Part shown: positions 61,059 to 64,000 of the stretch, in pieces
How positions within the stretch are numbered: position 1 is the stretch's first letter
Layout of the letters: each line of letters begins with the position of its first letter
DNA from: Scortum barcoo
Lineage: Eukaryota; Chordata; Actinopteri; Centrarchiformes; Terapontidae
Reading direction: 5' to 3'
Assembly (NCBI GenBank): GCA_023238725.1
Contig: CM041547.1
Location: forward strand, 19,725,144 to 19,789,143
Length of the DNA: 64,000 bases
Made by a program: the position numbers and the translations under genes
Notes under the pieces: generated by a model
Database searches by the model: none
Seen by the model: the letters and a program-made list of their open reading frames with translations, nothing else
What the model was told of the DNA's origin: nothing

Positions 61059-61151
<93 letters not shown>

Positions 61152-62417
61152 CTGTATTTTAGTATGTACTCAAAAACATCCATCTCAACAGTCCATCTCC
61201 ACCCACTCATGGCTGTCTCTGTGATTGTGTGTATGCTCTAACATAAATGATAAAGCGGTCTTCGCCCATCGCATCTTTCTGCCCCAGGCAGTTACATTTT
61301 GGCTGTCGCTTGTTACTTTGACTGTAGGGACACCCTGCAAAGCTAATGATAGAAAAAAATACTCAAGCCATTTAGTCACAAGTGTGTCATCACATATTTC
61401 ATTCTTCTGCTGCCATGACTGGCTGTACAAGAAGTGCATTAGGGTCCCTGCATGGTCTTGATCGGGAAATTACGTTAATGTTTTTTCTGGTGTGCCTCTC
61501 GAAATGCAAATCGATGCAGTGTGTGACTACTAGCTCTGCTCAGTGGGTGGTCTCGCAGAACAGTATTATTTTGTCCAGGTAGCACACTTTTGTTATTTCT
61601 GTTCCCCACCCGGTGATGATATTAATGTAGAGATGCTAGCTATTATAATCGGCACGAAGCAACATCACCTACAAGGTTCACCTTGGTCTGCTTGCTGTAG
61701 ATTTCTCCACAGTGCGAATTACAGTGTGGGAAGGCGACTGCAGTTTATACACGTCAGTGGTTGCAGAGAGTGCACACACGGCCACAGAGACCATGCTAAA
61801 CCCTACAGACTCCCATTCACTAACCCTTGCTTGTAGGTTGCGTGTTTGTGGTTGATATGTGTGGCTGGAGTGTTGGGGCGGGGGGAGGTGACGGCTTCTC
61901 CGCGGCGCAGAGTTTTAAGCAGACATTTGAACACAATAGCGCAGCATAGCCGAGGTGTGTGTGTATGTGTGACGCAGCTCTGCATGCAGAGGGTTAGGCG
62001 GGGCGGGGGGAGACCGCTGAGTGAAGAGTGTCATCGTCAGTGCACGGGTGTGTGCGGTGAGAATGATGAGAGGAGTGAGTCGTGCCTGCAGTTCTGCATG
62101 TCTGACCATGCACACCCCTCGCCCACCAATGCTGCCCCCACACGCTCCTCAATGGGACACAGTTGGCTTTCAGCTCACTCTGGCCGGGGCCTTCAGTCAT
62201 GTCCATTAACATGATGAACCTCCTGGATGATTATTTGTTCAGGAGAATTATTTCTATCCTTTCAATTAGTAAGAATTTGAACAGTCAGACGGCCGATGGC
62301 CTGAGGTGAAGGCTTACTAGCTCCTTGTGTCCCAGTTTAATAGATGACCCCCTCCCACACCACAGCTTTGGGTTTGACCAGTCCCGTTTTGTTATTGGAC
62401 CTTTCTGTTATTGCATG
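59221..62417 (+). promoter_or_regulatory. rbfox2: Cluster of 15 sense TGCATG (Rbfox) motifs
   Basis: TGCATG starts at 59221, 59624, 59690, 59943, 60006, 60063, 60121, 60487, 60564, 60789, 60842, 61449, 61981, 62095 and 62412. Random expectation for a hexamer in 3.2 kb is about 0.8. The reverse complement CATGCA was seen only twice (61983 and about 62106). Eleven lie within the first 1.6 kb. UGCAUG is the high-affinity Rbfox site, so this is probably an autoregulatory intronic element. Confidence 0.6.
61067..61148. repeat. (TA)41 microsatellite
   Basis: 82 bp of uninterrupted TA, preceded by TATG/TGTG variants from about 61043. Frames coding poly-(Ile-Tyr) across it are artefacts. Confidence 0.95.
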
Positions 62418-63099
62418 ACTCGCCCCAGAAAAGATTAGCGAATGAAACGTGTGAGTATCTGTGTGCGTATGCTTCGAGTGAAACTGTAGCAGAGGTTGAA
62501 AGAAAAGGGGAAAGAGAGTTTGCACTTTGCCCTTTCCAACCCTTGGTCTTCCTGTGTGTCGGCTCCACTCTTTCTCTTCCTTATCCCTCCATTCTCTTGT
62601 TGCCAGTCAAGTTTGTCTTTCTGTCAGTTTGTATTTCATTTGAAAATAATCTCCAGCCAATTTTTTCTAACTTTAATATCCCCCTTTTGCCTTCATCTCT
62701 GTCTGCCGTGTTTTGTTTCTATTTATTGTCATCTGTTTTGTTTTCAATTTTCTGTCCTATTTTTATTGTTTGACTATCATACAACCTTAAGTATGTTTTT
62801 TTATTTATTTATCTTTTTTGTGGTGACTGGTAAAACAGGAAATTATAGCCGTTCTGCCCAAGACCAATTTCCAAACACACACTCTTCTCTTGTGGCCTAA
62901 CTTTACCACATAAGAATGAGTCAGATCTTGCCAGATCAACCAAAATACCACCACTTGTCCTTTTGACTGTAATAGACCCAGACGTAGCTTAACCAACCTG
63001 TACTATTCTGCTCTTGTGATGGAGGGTGTTGTGCATTTGTATCTGCTCTTCTGACTTTCCCTTGGAAGTGTTCCAGTTCACTGTATTTCAGTCCCTCGC

Positions 63100-63180
63100 C
63101 ACACATTCAGTAGGCCACTTTTTGGGGTTAAGACAAGGTTGTCCCATATCTCCATTCTCCTTTACCATCTCTTGTTCTCT
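63100..63180 (+). pseudogene. Possible decayed LINE reverse-transcriptase scrap
   Basis: One frame reads GLRQGCPISPFSFTI, resembling the RQGCPLSPLLF motif of non-LTR reverse transcriptases. Only this motif is recognisable, so the fragment is tiny and the call weak. Confidence 0.3.
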
Positions 63181-64000
63181 AGAGCACCGACTATCTTCCT
63201 GTCACTGGTCCAACTGTGGTAATGATGCTCAGAGCTCTGTTTAAAAAAAAAAAAAAAAAAAGCATTGAGAGTTAGCATCCTCTCTCCTTTTCCTCCCTCT
63301 CTCCTCTTTCTCTTATATTCTGTTCTGAGCTGTAACACTGCTGCTGTCAGGTTTTTTAATTTCACATGGGGCAAGGAGGGTGGGACGTTTAGGTTTCTTT
63401 TGTTACTGGGATTATTTGTTCCTTTATTTATTATATTTTTTCTGTTTCCCTGACGACTTCTGTGTGTTGTTGTCAGTCTCCACGGTAACCACTCGCTGTT
63501 TCTACGGCAACGGTAAGTTGTGTACAAACATCTATCACTGAACTGATCCCCCCTCCCCATCCCCACCCCTGAAATGGGCATTTGATACACTAGTATGTAC
63601 AGTAAAGCGTGAAGTTACAATATTACCCTTTGCATTTCTTTTTCATCAAATGATTTGAATGTGATAAGCCCACGCAGTGTGATGCCCTAGAAAGCTGTTG
63701 CTCTTATGCAATATTACAGCGCACAACACAGTATCACAGGCACACGCACAGACAGACGGACACATCATCTCTCAACAGATTGTATCTTTTAGCAGTAATA
63801 TCTTCTCCACATGCCCGCCCCCCCTCCCCACCCCACCATGTCATTAACACCTCACTGGGAATGACCGAATGTAATCACCCTCCTCTATGCAATGACACGG
63901 CTATCCACGATCCATCTGATTAATTCTCCATTGGACTCTATGTATATAGTATTCATTTTCTTGATTAATGAAAAAAAATCAACAGAAATGATATGAAGCT

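Larger units (their letters stand above)
58769..64000 (+). other. rbfox2: rbfox2 intron after RRM exon, open at window edge
   Basis: At least 5.2 kb without a supported exon. It starts with a CT run (58777-58810). The first half is unusually rich in TGCATG, and (TA)41 sits at 61067-61148. A 19-bp A run lies at 63243-63261. Frames here such as 59946-60275 and 61846-62214 lack splice support. Confidence 0.75.

Noticed and set aside
60894..61241. 115-residue ORF with poly-(Ile-Tyr)
   Set aside because: Translation of the (TA)41 microsatellite.
61846..62214. 122-residue plus-strand ORF in the last rbfox2 intron
   Set aside because: No acceptor/donor pair in frame and no family resemblance; treated as chance in a GC-richer patch.
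1..64000. CRISPR array, tRNA, rRNA, bacterial operon features
   Set aside because: None seen. Repeats are microsatellites, LTRs and large duplications of eukaryotic type.

Overview
This is a vertebrate, almost certainly teleost fish, chromosomal window. It has split genes with canonical GT/AG introns, fish-type retroelements (L1, Ty3/Gypsy and BEL/Pao), and abundant TG, CT and TA microsatellites. No prokaryotic features, CRISPR arrays, rRNAs or tRNAs were seen. The backbone gene is the 5' half of rbfox2 (RNA-binding Fox-1 homolog 2) on the + strand. It is recognised from an RGMKR...KRPR first exon, an NNEPLNPGFHGYP second exon, and most of the Fox RRM. The gene runs off the right edge before the exon that follows the RRM.

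Layout: 1-7091 is retroelement debris, an L1 (minus strand, about 217-6040) lying inside remnants of a Gypsy element (gag scrap at 1-150, pol scrap at 6042-7091). 7092-8450 holds a locally duplicated segment with two candidate orphan exons. 7453-16780 is a compacted copy of the rbfox2 5' region (copy 1: exons 1 and 2). 16793-18119 may be a small unrecognised three-exon gene. 20711-25773 (minus) is an intact eight-coding-exon CD9-like tetraspanin with its promoter at about 26100-26340. 26903-33040 is a decayed BEL/Pao element with both LTRs. 33053-51052 is the long copy of the rbfox2 5' region (copy 2: exons 1 and 2 plus a downstream alternative first exon). 56715-58768 holds four shared rbfox2 exons including the RRM, and 58769-64000 is the following intron.

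The most striking feature is the near-identical direct duplication of rbfox2 promoter/exon 1/exon 2 on either side of the tetraspanin gene and BEL element. Copy 1 is about half the length of copy 2 because several kilobase-scale blocks, including the alternative first exon, are absent. A 177-codon open stretch spanning exon 1 is identical in translation between copies. This is either a recent partial gene duplication giving rbfox2 two distal promoters with an antisense tetraspanin between them, or two haplotypes placed in tandem by the assembly; sequence alone cannot decide.

A second notable signal is regulatory. The intron after the 93-nt RRM exon carries 15 sense-strand TGCATG hexamers (the Rbfox binding site) in about 3.2 kb, against two of the reverse complement, and one more lies in the short intron just upstream of that exon. 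This fits dense autoregulation of rbfox2 splicing by its own product.
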